The notes under the pieces were generated by a model. The model saw only the letters and a program-made list of their open reading frames with translations, searched no databases and was not told where the DNA came from. Shown one piece after another: positions 7,740 through 14,978 of a DNA stretch of 35,285 bases. Each line of letters begins with the position of its first letter. Within the stretch, counting starts at the first letter, position 1. The stretch lies in assembly GCA_033850885.1 (NCBI GenBank), contig JAWWPG010000047.1, positions 1 to 35,285 on the forward strand. The letters are read 5' to 3'. The position numbers and the translations under genes are program-made. This DNA comes from JAWWPG01 sp033850885 (GTDB taxonomy: Bacteria > Actinomycetota > Actinomycetes > Propionibacteriales > Nocardioidaceae).

Positions 7740-8470
7740 CGACATCCGCCGGCGAAGCCGGGAAGCGCCCGCAGCAGGGCAAGACCGCGCGTGAGCTGAA
7801 CGACGTCATCCGCTACACGATGTGGTCGGTCTTCGCCGCGGTCGTGCCGCGCCCCGACGATGGGTCGGCGGTCTCGGCGGAGGTGGCGGAGGTGGACGGC
7901 CTGTTCGCCGAGCTCGAGTCGTCTGAGGTGGCCGTCCGGGGTACCTACGACGTGTCAGGCCTGCGGGCGGACGCCGACCTGATGGTCTGGTGGCACGCGG
8001 GCGACGTGGAGCGGCTCCAGTCGGCGTACAACCGGTTCCGCCGAACCGCCTTCGGGCAGCGGCTGGCCCCGGTCTGGTCCCAGACGGCGCTGCACCGACC
8101 CGCGGAGTTCAACAAGAGCCACATCCCCGCGTTCCTGGCGGAGGAGGAGGCGCAGGATTTCTTGTGCGTCTACCCGTTCGTCCGGTCGTACGAGTGGTAC
8201 CTGCTGCCGGACGCCGAACGCCGGGCGCTCCTCGCGGAGCACGGCAAGCTGGCCCGCGACTATCCGGACGTACGCGCCAACACGGTCGCCTCGTTCGCCC
8301 TGGGTGACTACGAGTGGATCCTGGCCTTCGAGGCCTCCGAGCTGCACCGGATCGTGGACCTGATGCGGCACCTGCGCGGAAGCGAGACCCGTCGTCACGT
8401 CCGCGAGGAGGTGCCGTTCTATACCGGCCGCCGCCGCCCGATCGCGGAGATCGTGGCCGCCCTGCCCTGA
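7736..8470 (+). CDS. hemQ: Coproheme decarboxylase HemQ
   Basis: This 244-residue protein belongs to the chlorite-dismutase-like HemQ family and converts coproheme to protoheme in the last step of the coproporphyrin-dependent pathway. Family signatures include YTMWSVFA near the N-terminus, YPFVRSYEWYLL, and the EHGKLARDYPDVRANTVASF block. That block probably contains the proximal haem-ligand His, but I place it by family pattern, not by alignment. The ATG overlaps the hemY stop (ATGA), so the two proteins are translationally coupled. A stem-loop lies 4 bases past the stop codon. Confidence 0.95.
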   Translation: MTTSAGEAGKRPQQGKTARELNDVIRYTMWSVFAAVVPRPDDGSAVSAEVAEVDGLFAELESSEVAVRGTYDVSGLRADADLMVWWHAGDVERLQSAYNRFRRTAFGQRLAPVWSQTALHRPAEFNKSHIPAFLAEEEAQDFLCVYPFVRSYEWYLLPDAERRALLAEHGKLARDYPDVRANTVASFALGDYEWILAFEASELHRIVDLMRHLRGSETRRHVREEVPFYTGRRRPIAEIVAALP

Positions 8471-8474
8471 GGGA

Positions 8475-8492
8475 GCCGCCTGATGAGGCGGC
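8475..8492. terminator. Hairpin between convergent hemQ and msrB
   Basis: GCCGCCT pairs with AGGCGGC across a 4-base loop (gatg). A further GGCCGCCT copy just downstream allows an alternative stem. The hairpin lies between the stop codons of two converging genes and could serve both. There is no clear U-tract on either side. Confidence 0.65.
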
Positions 8493-8506
8493 CTGATGGG
8501 GCCGCC

Positions 8507-8923
8507 TCAGGCGTCGTCGTCCTCCGCCGGCACCAGCTCGAGGCAGACGCTGTTGATGCAGTAGCGCGCGTCGGTGGGCGTCTCGTAGCCCTCCCCGAGG
8601 AACACGTGACCGAGATGGGAGTCGCAGCTGGCACAGCGGACCTCCGTGCGGGCCATCCCGAACTTGCGGTCTTCGATCAGCGTCACGTTGTCGCGATCGC
8701 TTGGTTCCCAGAACGACGGCCATCCGCAGTGGCTGTCGAACTTGGCGGCGGAACGGAACAGCTCGGCGCCACACGCCCGGCAGCGGTAGCTGCCGACCGT
8801 CTTGGTGTCCACGTAGCGTCCCGACCAGGGTCGCTCGGTGTCGGCCTTACGGAGTACGGCGTACTCCTGCGGGCTGAGCTCGGCCTTCCACTCCGCTTCG
8901 GTCTTACTCACCTTCGTCGTCAT
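8507..8923 (-). CDS. msrB: Peptide-methionine (R)-S-oxide reductase
   Basis: MsrB reduces the R form of methionine sulfoxide in oxidised proteins. The 138-residue protein has the two zinc-binding pairs CRACG and CASCD, the FDSHCGWPSFW motif, the HLGHVF motif, and RYCINS with the catalytic cysteine near the C-terminus. It is full length and has an acidic tail. It starts 59 bases from the divergent polymerase gene and converges on hemQ. Confidence 0.96.
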   Translation of the reverse strand: MTTKVSKTEAEWKAELSPQEYAVLRKADTERPWSGRYVDTKTVGSYRCRACGAELFRSAAKFDSHCGWPSFWEPSDRDNVTLIEDRKFGMARTEVRCASCDSHLGHVFLGEGYETPTDARYCINSVCLELVPAEDDDA

Positions 8924-8982
8924 GTCTTCACCTTACGGGTGCCTACGAGAGCGGACGAGGAGGGCCAGTTAGGCTCTTGGAG

Positions 8983-10053
8983 ATGCCGACTCCTGAGACG
9001 CAGATCGAGGTGGGCGGTCGCCCGGTCCGCGTCACGAACCCCGAGCGGGAGATCTTCCCGGCGACGGCATCGACGCCGGCAGCGACCAAGCTCGACGTCG
9101 TCACGTACTACGCGAGCGTGGGCGACGCGATCTTCAACGCGCTGCGCCTGCGCCCGACGACGCTCGAACGTTGGCCGAAGGGCGTGTACGAGGGGATCAA
9201 GCGGGCTACCCGCACAGATCGCCACGGCGACGCGTTCTACCAGAAGCGGATTCCTCAGGGCGCCCCGGACTACGTGGAGACGGCCCGCATCGCGTTTCCG
9301 TCCGGGCGCTTCGCGGACGAGGTGTGTCCGACGGAGCCAGCCGTCGTGGCGTGGGCCGCGCAGATCGGCACGATCACCTTCCATCCGTGGCCGGTACGTC
9401 GCGACGATGTCGACCACCCCGACGAGCTGCGGCTCGACCTCGACCCGCAGCCGGGCACCGACTTCGCCGACGCGGCCCGGGTGGCGGGACAGGCTCGGGC
9501 GCTCCTCGAGGAGCTCGGCTACCGGGGTTTCCCGAAGACCTCGGGCAACCGAGGTGTCCACATCTACCTGCGGGTGCTGCCCCGGTGGACGTTCACCGAC
9601 GTGCGGCACTGCGCGATCGCGTTCGGGCGGGAGCTGGAACGACGGATGCCGTCCGAGGTGACGACGAAATGGTGGAAGGAGGAGCGGGGCGCCCGGATAT
9701 TCATCGATTTCAACCAGAATGCCCGGGACCGGACCATCGCCAGCGCGTACAGCATCAGGCCGCTGCCTGGGGCCCCCGTGTCGACGCCGGTGCGCTGGGA
9801 GGAGCTCGACGGTCTCGACCCGCAGCACTTCAACCTATGGACCGTGCCCGAGCGGGTGGCGGAGATCGGGGACCCGCACAGCGAGATCGACGACGTCGCC
9901 CACTCGCTCCAGCCACTGCTCGACATGTACGACGCCGACGACGCCGCCGGGCTCGGTGACCTGCCCTACCCGCCGGAGTACCCGAAGATGCCGGGTGAGC
10001 CGGCCAGGGTCCAGCCGTCGCGCAAGAACCCGCTGAACTGGGAGAAGGAGTAA
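8983..10053 (+). CDS. Stand-alone LigD-type polymerase/primase
   Basis: The protein of about 356 residues is an archaeo-eukaryotic primase-type polymerase like the POL domain of LigD. Key motifs are LRLDLDPQPG with the two metal-binding Asp, FPKTSGNRGVHIYL, and FIDFNQNARDRTIASAYSIRP. There is no ligase or phosphoesterase domain. Such stand-alone PolDom/Prim-Pol proteins extend or fill short gaps with ribo- or deoxynucleotides in end joining and excision repair. No Ku gene is visible in the window, but a stand-alone LigC-type ligase lies 5.5 kb away. ATG 8983 was chosen; a TTG two codons earlier is also possible. The ribosome binding site is not ideal (GGAG is only 2 bases upstream). Confidence 0.9.
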   Translation: MPTPETQIEVGGRPVRVTNPEREIFPATASTPAATKLDVVTYYASVGDAIFNALRLRPTTLERWPKGVYEGIKRATRTDRHGDAFYQKRIPQGAPDYVETARIAFPSGRFADEVCPTEPAVVAWAAQIGTITFHPWPVRRDDVDHPDELRLDLDPQPGTDFADAARVAGQARALLEELGYRGFPKTSGNRGVHIYLRVLPRWTFTDVRHCAIAFGRELERRMPSEVTTKWWKEERGARIFIDFNQNARDRTIASAYSIRPLPGAPVSTPVRWEELDGLDPQHFNLWTVPERVAEIGDPHSEIDDVAHSLQPLLDMYDADDAAGLGDLPYPPEYPKMPGEPARVQPSRKNPLNWEKE

Positions 10054-10211
10054 GCAGAGCCACTCCCTCGGCAGAGGGCGGCCGAGACGATTCCCATCCA
10101 GCTAGCCCTTTGCCAGGCACCTGCGAGTCAGGAAGGTTTGCACCGAGCGACGGCCAGGCATAGGCTCTGTCGCCGTTGGAGGCCATGTCCTACGGCAGAT
10201 TGGGGACGATT

Positions 10212-10655
10212 GTGCTCACCAAGCACCGGATGACCACATGCGCCGTCCTCGCTGCGTACGCGGCCATCGGTCTGGGTCTCCAGCCGCTGCTGATGCCCTC
10301 CCCAGCGTCGGCCATCACATACCAGCTTACGGTTACCTGCAAGGTGCCGAAGACGTCCCCACAGCGACAGCTGGCTCCGAACTGGTGCTTGAACTACCTT
10401 CCGGACGAGACGCAGACCTATACCGCGCACGTCAAGAACGGCGACGGTCACCCCGTGGCCGGAGTAACGGTGAAATGGAGGGACTCCGACGACCAGGACG
10501 CTTGGTTCCGGGTCACGAACAATCCCTGCGTCACCGGATCCCACGGCAAGTGCTCCGACGAGCTCGTCGACAAGAACCCTCATTCCGCGGAGAAGATCAC
10601 GGTGACCGCAACCGCCGGCGGAACCACCGCAAAGGGATACCTTTCCTTCCACTAA
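10212..10655 (+). CDS. Secreted protein with Ig-like fold, unknown function
   Basis: The protein of about 147 residues has an N-terminal signal peptide ending at PSPASA. A 110-residue mature part follows with four Cys residues. Its strand pattern (GHPVAGVTVKWRDSD, then ITVTATAGGTTAKGYLSF) resembles the bacterial Ig-like / invasin type of domain. GTG 10212 is preceded by GGGGA at good spacing; ATG codons at 10176 and 10185 are in frame, but the GGAGG before 10185 is too close. I know no specific relative. It converges on a second unrelated secreted protein gene across a strong hairpin. Confidence 0.7.
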   Translation: MLTKHRMTTCAVLAAYAAIGLGLQPLLMPSPASAITYQLTVTCKVPKTSPQRQLAPNWCLNYLPDETQTYTAHVKNGDGHPVAGVTVKWRDSDDQDAWFRVTNNPCVTGSHGKCSDELVDKNPHSAEKITVTATAGGTTAKGYLSFH

Positions 10656-10766
10656 CGCTCCGCCGCTTGGTGCGCTGGCGGTCGCTCTGCTCGCTGTCGC
10701 AGGCGAAAGTCAGGTTCGTCAGCTCGGCCAAGGCACCGCTACCTTCGAGCGCCACCGAGCGACTCC

Positions 10767-10800
10767 CTGGCGCGACGGCGCGAACTAGCCGCCGCGCCAG
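10767..10800. terminator. Strong hairpin between two convergent genes
   Basis: CTGGCGCG pairs with CGCGCCAG, and inside it CGGC pairs with GCCG around an 8-base loop, with one A/C mismatch between the two stems. It lies between the ends of two convergent secreted-protein genes and can act as a bidirectional terminator, although no U-tract follows. Confidence 0.65.
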
Positions 10801-10828
10801 ACCCTCCGGGCGCGGTCGACGGATATCC

Positions 10829-11353
10829 TTAGTGGGCGGGCTTGTACGACACCTGGATCATCGCGGACACCCCAGGTGGTGGATTGAACCCGAAGATCTC
10901 ACTCGTCGAGTGGTGGCCGGGCACCAACGGAATGCCTGTGTCGTTGTTGGTGATGGTCTGCACGTCCTTGTGGCCGCGGTAGGTGGTGGTGTCCACCTCA
11001 TCCGTGAACAGTGTGGTGGGACCCGCGCTACCCTGCGCCGTCCACCAGTCGGTGACATCGATGCTGGTGTGAGCGGCGCCTTTGAATGTGCCGTGCGAGC
11101 ACCCGGTCAGCTGAGCGTCCCCAGTGTGGGCTCCGGTCGTGACGTTCTCGTCGACCTCTGCCCAGCCCCAGAACCCCCCGAGGTTCTGGCCACCACAGAA
11201 CGCCTTGTTGTTGCAGTTAAACGAGATGGCGATCTGGTACACGTTCAGATGACCGCCGCCGCCGTATGCGTGCGCTGCGCCGCTTGCACTCAGGACTCCA
11301 GCCGCAACGAGTATCGTCGTGGCTACGGTCGATGTGAGCCGTCGCATCTTCAT
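10829..11353 (-). CDS. Secreted protein, unknown function
   Basis: The 174-residue protein begins with a basic stretch and a hydrophobic signal sequence ending in ASGAAHA. The mature part starts Gly/Tyr-rich, contains three Cys residues in its first half (NCNNKAFC and TGCSHG), and ends in a Pro-rich and strand-rich segment. I see no known catalytic motif. ATG 11353 has GAGAGGA upstream at good spacing; the open frame extends far upstream to 11884, but that part is a low-complexity shadow of the neighbouring gene. Its role cannot be stated from sequence. Confidence 0.75.
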   Translation of the reverse strand: MKMRRLTSTVATTILVAAGVLSASGAAHAYGGGGHLNVYQIAISFNCNNKAFCGGQNLGGFWGWAEVDENVTTGAHTGDAQLTGCSHGTFKGAAHTSIDVTDWWTAQGSAGPTTLFTDEVDTTTYRGHKDVQTITNNDTGIPLVPGHHSTSEIFGFNPPPGVSAMIQVSYKPAH

Positions 11354-11523
11354 CGGACGTCCTCTCAAAGATGGTTGTGACGCGGCCGCCCAGCCCCAGC
11401 CGCCAATGGTGAGGGCGACGATACGCGGGCGAGTCCTTTCGGTGCGATTTTTTGCAAAGGCCCGCCAGCACTGCCTCCGCTCGCCCTTCTCGCGCGCGGT
11501 GTGCCGCGATGATGACGCGACGG

Positions 11524-11553
11524 GAGCGCCCGATGGTTCCCCTTCGGGTGCTC
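11524..11553 (-). terminator. Hairpin downstream of the small Cys-motif gene
   Basis: A 10-bp stem (GAGCACCCGA with TCGGGCGCTC, one mismatch, read on the minus strand) closes a 10-base loop about 60 bases beyond the stop codon of the gene at 11614-11913. It separates that gene from the secreted-protein gene downstream on the same strand. Confidence 0.5.
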
Positions 11554-11613
11554 CGCGTCTGCGATGGTCGAGAATGAACGCGGTGGCCGGCGCGAGCGAC
11601 CTACACGTGTCGG

Positions 11614-11913
11614 CTATCCGTCGAACTCGTCGGCGAGCGTGACCAGCACGGCGGCAAGCCGCCGAGCCTGGTCGGCGGTGATGTCCCAGACATGGTCCGT
11701 GGCGTTGGCGATGTAGATGCCCGCCAGGTGACCGTCGGCATACTCGTCGATGGCGCGGATCCCGGCGATACCGCTCCCGTCGTCCGACCAGGTGAGCACG
11801 TCGGACTCGTGGAGGGCGGTGACGCCACCGCCGAACCTGTCCGATGCGTCGAGACCGTGGGATCGGCACCAGTGGGGACAGCACAGATCGACGGCGTTGG
11901 CGGCTTCAGTCAT
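11614..11913 (-). CDS. Small protein with CxxxC..H motif (DUF6907-like)
   Basis: This 99-residue protein has a CCPHWCRSHG motif near its N-terminus and ends with a helix of the pattern ITADQARRLAAVLVTLADEF. Both features resemble DUF6907-type small proteins that are abundant in streptomycetes and often sit beside regulatory genes. The Cys/His cluster could bind a metal, but this is inference. The gene is monocistronic between a hairpin on its 3' side and an intergenic region upstream. Function unknown. Confidence 0.6.
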   Translation of the reverse strand: MTEAANAVDLCCPHWCRSHGLDASDRFGGGVTALHESDVLTWSDDGSGIAGIRAIDEYADGHLAGIYIANATDHVWDITADQARRLAAVLVTLADEFDG

Positions 11914-12160
11914 GCGGCGCTCCTCGAAGACCCGTGTCCCCCTGATCCCTCGTCCGGTTGGTCAGTCACCCGGCGGGGCGTTACTCATCATGCTCTGGAT
12001 CTCGCAGCTTTGCACAGCGGATCTGGGATGACGCAGAGCTGAGAGCGAGGTTGACGATCACGCCGATGATGAAGGCTGAGGCGGTGGCTGCGAACCAGAT
12101 GCGCGCCTACCGGGGGTTCATGGCTGAACCGTACCGCCGATCGGCGGAAGCTTCCCGCAA

Positions 12161-12202
12161 CTAGCGCCTCAGGCTCCCCCCTCCGAGAGCCTGGGGCGCT
12201 AG
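12161..12202 (+). terminator. Very stable 16-bp hairpin
   Basis: Two 16-base arms (CTAGCGCCTCAGGCTC and GAGCCTGGGGCGCTAG) pair with a single T/G wobble around a 10-base loop, followed by TTGTTGG. It is the best terminator-like structure in the window, yet no convincing plus-strand gene precedes it. A short open frame (ATG 12067/12070) ends exactly at its 5' edge. A 14-bp perfect palindrome (ccgccgatcggcgg, 12134-12147) lies just before it. Confidence 0.7.
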
Positions 12203-12335
12203 TTGTTGGTGACCCTGACGTGGATACCGGTGCATTTTGTCTTTGGGCTTGTCACGGACGGTACAGGGAAACTGCCGCCCGGTACGCCTCGCTTCGCAGT
12301 CGCTTCCTGTTGGGGGGTCTTATCGTCTACACTCC

Positions 12336-12362
12336 AGTCAGAAGCAGTCATGTTCTGAGTCA
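12336..12362 (+). promoter_or_regulatory. Three phased AGTCA repeats, candidate operator
   Basis: AGTCA occurs at 12336, 12346 and 12358, that is 10 and 12 bp apart, roughly one helical turn each. The block ends 23 bases before the GTG start of the XRE-TPR gene. The same pentamer is repeated upstream of the neighbouring secreted peptide gene. This fits a shared regulator site, most simply the XRE protein itself. The link is inferred from the repeat pattern alone. Confidence 0.5.
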
Positions 12363-12385
12363 AGCGGTTTTGGAAATGGGATGTA

Positions 12386-13753
12386 GTGATCAGCGACGCG
12401 GTTGAGCTTGGCTCAAGGATCAGATCCGTCCGACGGGAGCGCGGGCTCACCCAGGCTGAGCTCGCGGGCCCAGAGCTGTCCGAAAGTTACATTTCGCTCA
12501 TCGAGGGTGGGAAGCGACAGCCGGGCCGCAGGACTCTGCAGGCCATCGCCGAACGCCTCGACCTGTCCGTCGACGAGCTCACCAACCGCTCGGTTCCCGC
12601 CGACCCGCAGATCGGCTTCGCGCTGGCGTTCGTCGAGCTCGCCGTGATGAACGGTGATGCCGGCTCCGCGCGGTCGGCGATCGCGGCGATCTACGAGGAC
12701 AGCCGGCTGGACGGACAGTCCGCCGCTCGGGTGTTGGCCGTGGAGGCCAAGCTGGCGGAGGCGGAGGGCGACCTGGAGACCGCCATCAGCCTGTTCGAGA
12801 AGCAGCTGGGGGACGAGTTCACCGACGCCACGGCCTGGGCGGAGGCCGCCACGAGTCTGGTGCGCTGCCACCGCGAGCGGGGCAACCTCTCAGAGGCCAT
12901 CGACGTCGGCGAGAAGTGCACCGCCCAGCTCGTCGCCGCAGGTCTGTCCGGGACGCCGCAGCATGTCGGCGTCGGGCTCACGATGGCGTCGGCCTACCAC
13001 GAAAGAGGGGACGTGGTCCGCGCCGGGCGGATCGTCGAGGCTCTGGTCGCCGAGTCGGAGCGCGTCGGATCCCGCGAGGCCCGTGGCTCGGCGTACTGGA
13101 ACGCCGCCCTGATCGCCCGCAGCGAGGGCAGGCAGATCGACGCCGTCAAGCTCGCGGAGAAGGCCGTCGCCTTGGTCTCCGAGGGGGACGACACCCGCCG
13201 GCTTGCTCGTCTGACCGCCGCTCAGGCCGGGATACTGCTGTCCGTCGACGAGCCGCAGGTCGACAAGGCGATGGATCTCTTGCGGAGGTCGTACGCGCAG
13301 ATGGAGGAATACGGTACGACGGTCGACCAGGCGTCCATCGCGACGGAGCTGGGCCGGGCCGCGATCCTCGTGGGTCAGGCAAACGAGGCCGAAGGGTGGG
13401 CCCGCCGATCTCTCGAGCTGCTCGGCGAAGAGCCGCGCCTGGAGACCGCCCACAGCTGGATGATCCTGGCGCAGGCAAAGGCAATGCTCGGAGAGTCCGA
13501 AGAGGCCAGCCGTACTGCTCGGTTGTCAGCCTCGATGCTGGACGCGATGGGTGCATCCAGACAGGCGGCTCAGATCTGGAAGGACCTCGGCGACCTCATG
13601 CGTCAGCAGGGTGAGCATGGGGAGGCGTGCGTCGCGTATGACCGGGCGCTCGAGTCGATGGGACTGAGTCCGACGGCCAAGGCTCCGGTGGCAGCCAAGG
13701 CGAGCCCGAGCTTCCAGCTGCAAGAGCTCAGCTCAGGCAGGATGCCGGCGTAA
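12386..13753 (+). CDS. XRE-type regulator with C-terminal TPR domain
   Basis: The 455-residue protein has an XRE/Cro helix-turn-helix at residues 7-62 (RIRSVRRERGLTQAELA, then ESYISLIEGGKRQP). About 370 residues of helical tetratricopeptide-like repeats follow, for example AVEAKLAEAEGDLETAISLFEKQL split over paired helices, and later WKDLGDLMRQQGEHGEACVAYDRAL. HTH plus TPR is the architecture of the RRNPP receptors (PlcR, NprR, Rgg and relatives), in which the TPR part binds a small signalling peptide. Many actinobacterial XRE-TPR proteins have no known ligand. GTG 12386 is preceded by GGGA. A 54-codon secreted peptide gene converges on it 50 bases downstream, and both promoters share AGTCA repeats. 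The last residues are encoded by one copy of a duplicated 16-bp block. Confidence 0.9.
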   Translation: MISDAVELGSRIRSVRRERGLTQAELAGPELSESYISLIEGGKRQPGRRTLQAIAERLDLSVDELTNRSVPADPQIGFALAFVELAVMNGDAGSARSAIAAIYEDSRLDGQSAARVLAVEAKLAEAEGDLETAISLFEKQLGDEFTDATAWAEAATSLVRCHRERGNLSEAIDVGEKCTAQLVAAGLSGTPQHVGVGLTMASAYHERGDVVRAGRIVEALVAESERVGSREARGSAYWNAALIARSEGRQIDAVKLAEKAVALVSEGDDTRRLARLTAAQAGILLSVDEPQVDKAMDLLRRSYAQMEEYGTTVDQASIATELGRAAILVGQANEAEGWARRSLELLGEEPRLETAHSWMILAQAKAMLGESEEASRTARLSASMLDAMGASRQAAQIWKDLGDLMRQQGEHGEACVAYDRALESMGLSPTAKAPVAAKASPSFQLQELSSGRMPA

Positions 13754-13773
13754 GACTGGCAGGATGCCGGCGT
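13736..13773. repeat. 16-bp direct repeat across the XRE stop codon
   Basis: GGCAGGATGCCGGCGT occurs at 13736-13751 and again at 13758-13773. The first copy encodes the C-terminal residues and supplies the T of the TAA stop. The second lies just outside the gene and is followed by GA, giving another in-register TGA. It looks like a recent tandem duplication at the 3' end of the gene. Confidence 0.85.
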
Positions 13774-13782
13774 GAGAACTCA

Positions 13783-13800
13783 AACCGCGTTTGCGCGGTT
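13783..13800. terminator. Hairpin between regulator and peptide genes
   Basis: AACCGCG pairs with CGCGGTT around a TTTG loop. It begins 2 bases after the stop codon of the minus-strand peptide gene and 29 bases after the XRE stop, so it could end both converging transcripts. Confidence 0.65.
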
Positions 13801-13802
13801 GT

Positions 13803-13967
13803 TCAGCAGCACCAGCCGGGACCTTGGATGTTGGCCGGGCCCTGCTGCACGGTGCTGGAGCCGTTCGAGGAACCAGCGATGGCAGACGTGGGAACGAAGC
13901 CGATGAGGGCGATGAGCCCGGTGGCGAGAGCGAGACCAACCTTGGCAAGACGGTGAGATTGTGACAT
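13803..13967 (-). CDS. 54-residue secreted peptide, putative signal
   Basis: ATG 13967 is preceded by GGGAGCG at 8-base spacing. The product begins MSQSHRLAKV and has a hydrophobic core (about 10-26) and a signal peptidase I type site after TSAIA (residues 27-31). That would leave a 23-residue mature peptide rich in Gly, Ser and Gln and ending GPGWCC. A clear RBS, a textbook signal peptide and a hairpin right after the stop argue that it is a real gene despite its size. It faces the XRE-TPR regulator gene tail to tail. A short exported peptide next to an HTH-TPR receptor is the arrangement of RRNPP quorum-sensing pairs, so I propose it is the cognate signal precursor. An antimicrobial or structural peptide is the alternative. 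I recognise no described family. Confidence 0.75.
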   Translation of the reverse strand: MSQSHRLAKVGLALATGLIALIGFVPTSAIAGSSNGSSTVQQGPANIQGPGWCC

Positions 13968-14014
13968 TTGGTGCGCTCCCTAGTTTGTGGTCTAACTTCG
14001 CGTGATATCGCAAG

Positions 14015-14071
14015 AGTCACACAAAGTCTTGCCCGAAGTCAACAAGAGTCATGTGAACTCCTTCACAGTCA
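14015..14071 (-). promoter_or_regulatory. Four AGTCA repeats upstream of peptide gene
   Basis: AGTCA (TGACT on the transcribed strand) occurs at 14015, 14037, 14047 and 14067, with spacings of 22, 10 and 20 bp. A longer unit CAAGAGTCA is found at 14011 and 14043, 32 bp apart. AGTCATGT and AGTCAAG are shared with the region before the XRE-TPR gene. The copies lie 48-104 bases upstream of the peptide start codon. They look like operator half-sites, and two of them (TTGACT) could double as -35 elements. Confidence 0.5.
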
Positions 14072-14324
14072 AGTCTGAAAGCGGCCTCGACGGGTGAACC
14101 AAGCTGCTCAGGCCGGTTCGGATCTGAGTGCTGTTCCGCAAGGTCGTCCTGGTCGATGGCTTTGGAAGCGCGTGGCACCTGGGCCGAGGCACGGATCTCG
14201 GAATCCTCGGCCCGAGCCGGACTCCACGGACGCTCGTTTGAGGGCCCGAGGGCAGGGGTATGTTCGCCGCATCCGCTCCGGGCGCACGAGGGCCGAGGGC
14301 GAATCGCTCGACGAAAGGCAGCAG

Positions 14325-14585
14325 ATGAACGACCAGGACTCGAGGTCCGACGGCCCCATCGAGGATGTCGTGTTCGAGGCGGCGCAGCGGCTCCTCGCTG
14401 AAAGAAGCATGGAGGAGTCCGAGGTGACGGCTTGGGTCACCGGGTCGGAGATCGCCCATGACACGGGCATCGACAAGGCCGCGGTCCTCGACGCGCTGAG
14501 GTCGTTGGGAGACGGCCGCCTGCACATCAAGTCAGCCGCAGCGGACAAGGACATCGAAGTGCTCGGAGTCGACGAAGGCCAATGA
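14325..14585 (+). CDS. Small hypothetical protein, possible winged helix
   Basis: The 86-residue acidic protein starts at ATG 14325 with AAAGG 6 bases upstream. The middle part (VTGSEIAHDTGIDKAAVLDALRSLGDGRLHIKS) has the helix-turn-helix-then-strand pattern of a small winged-helix domain. There is no other domain. The longer frame from 14094 has no supporting RBS. Function unknown; a DNA-binding role is only a possibility. About 360 bases separate it from the peptide gene; apart from the AGTCA repeats I see nothing in that stretch. Confidence 0.65.
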   Translation: MNDQDSRSDGPIEDVVFEAAQRLLAERSMEESEVTAWVTGSEIAHDTGIDKAAVLDALRSLGDGRLHIKSAAADKDIEVLGVDEGQ

Positions 14586-14663
14586 GAGCCAGCTGCGTCC
14601 GCCTCCCGCGACGCATCAAAGCCGGCAGCCCCGCTTCGGTCGCCACCTGAACGCCTTCACGCA

Positions 14664-14897
14664 CTACTCCTGAGTGACGTGGCCACCAGGCTGCACGTGC
14701 TCCTCGTTCGGTGGTGACGGTGCCTGGATCCGGTTAGGCACCTCGTCCGGGTCCTGGCGCAGGGCCTCCGCGTTCTGGGCGGAGCTGAGATCCTCACCCT
14801 CGCCCACCTCTGGTGCGAGCGCCGAGTCTTCGCCTGCCTCCGCCTCTTCAGCGGGGGTGCGCTCGAACCGCTTCCTCAGCGTCTCTTTCGGGTCCAT
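14664..14897 (-). CDS. Small acidic hypothetical protein
   Basis: The 77-residue protein is rich in Glu, Asp, Ala and Pro, starts MDPKETLRKRFERTPAEEAE, and has no hydrophobic segment, so it is probably soluble and largely disordered. ATG 14897 has a strong AGAAGGAG 6 bases upstream, which is the main reason to call it. I know no family. It lies downstream of the universal-stress-like gene on the same strand, 80 bases after that gene's stop, so the two may be co-transcribed. Confidence 0.65.
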   Translation of the reverse strand: MDPKETLRKRFERTPAEEAEAGEDSALAPEVGEGEDLSSAQNAEALRQDPDEVPNRIQAPSPPNEEHVQPGGHVTQE

Positions 14898-14978
14898 CGA
14901 AACTCCTTCTCCACACGCGCGCCATCGACTTTGCGACTACCCAGGGGGTGGCGCCGTGAAACCCCGACGGCGCCGGGC

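Noticed and set aside
11958..12164. Open frame ending at the 12161 hairpin
   Set aside because: It needs a TTG or internal ATG start with no ribosome binding site, and the product has no recognisable pattern. Kept only as an observation with the hairpin.
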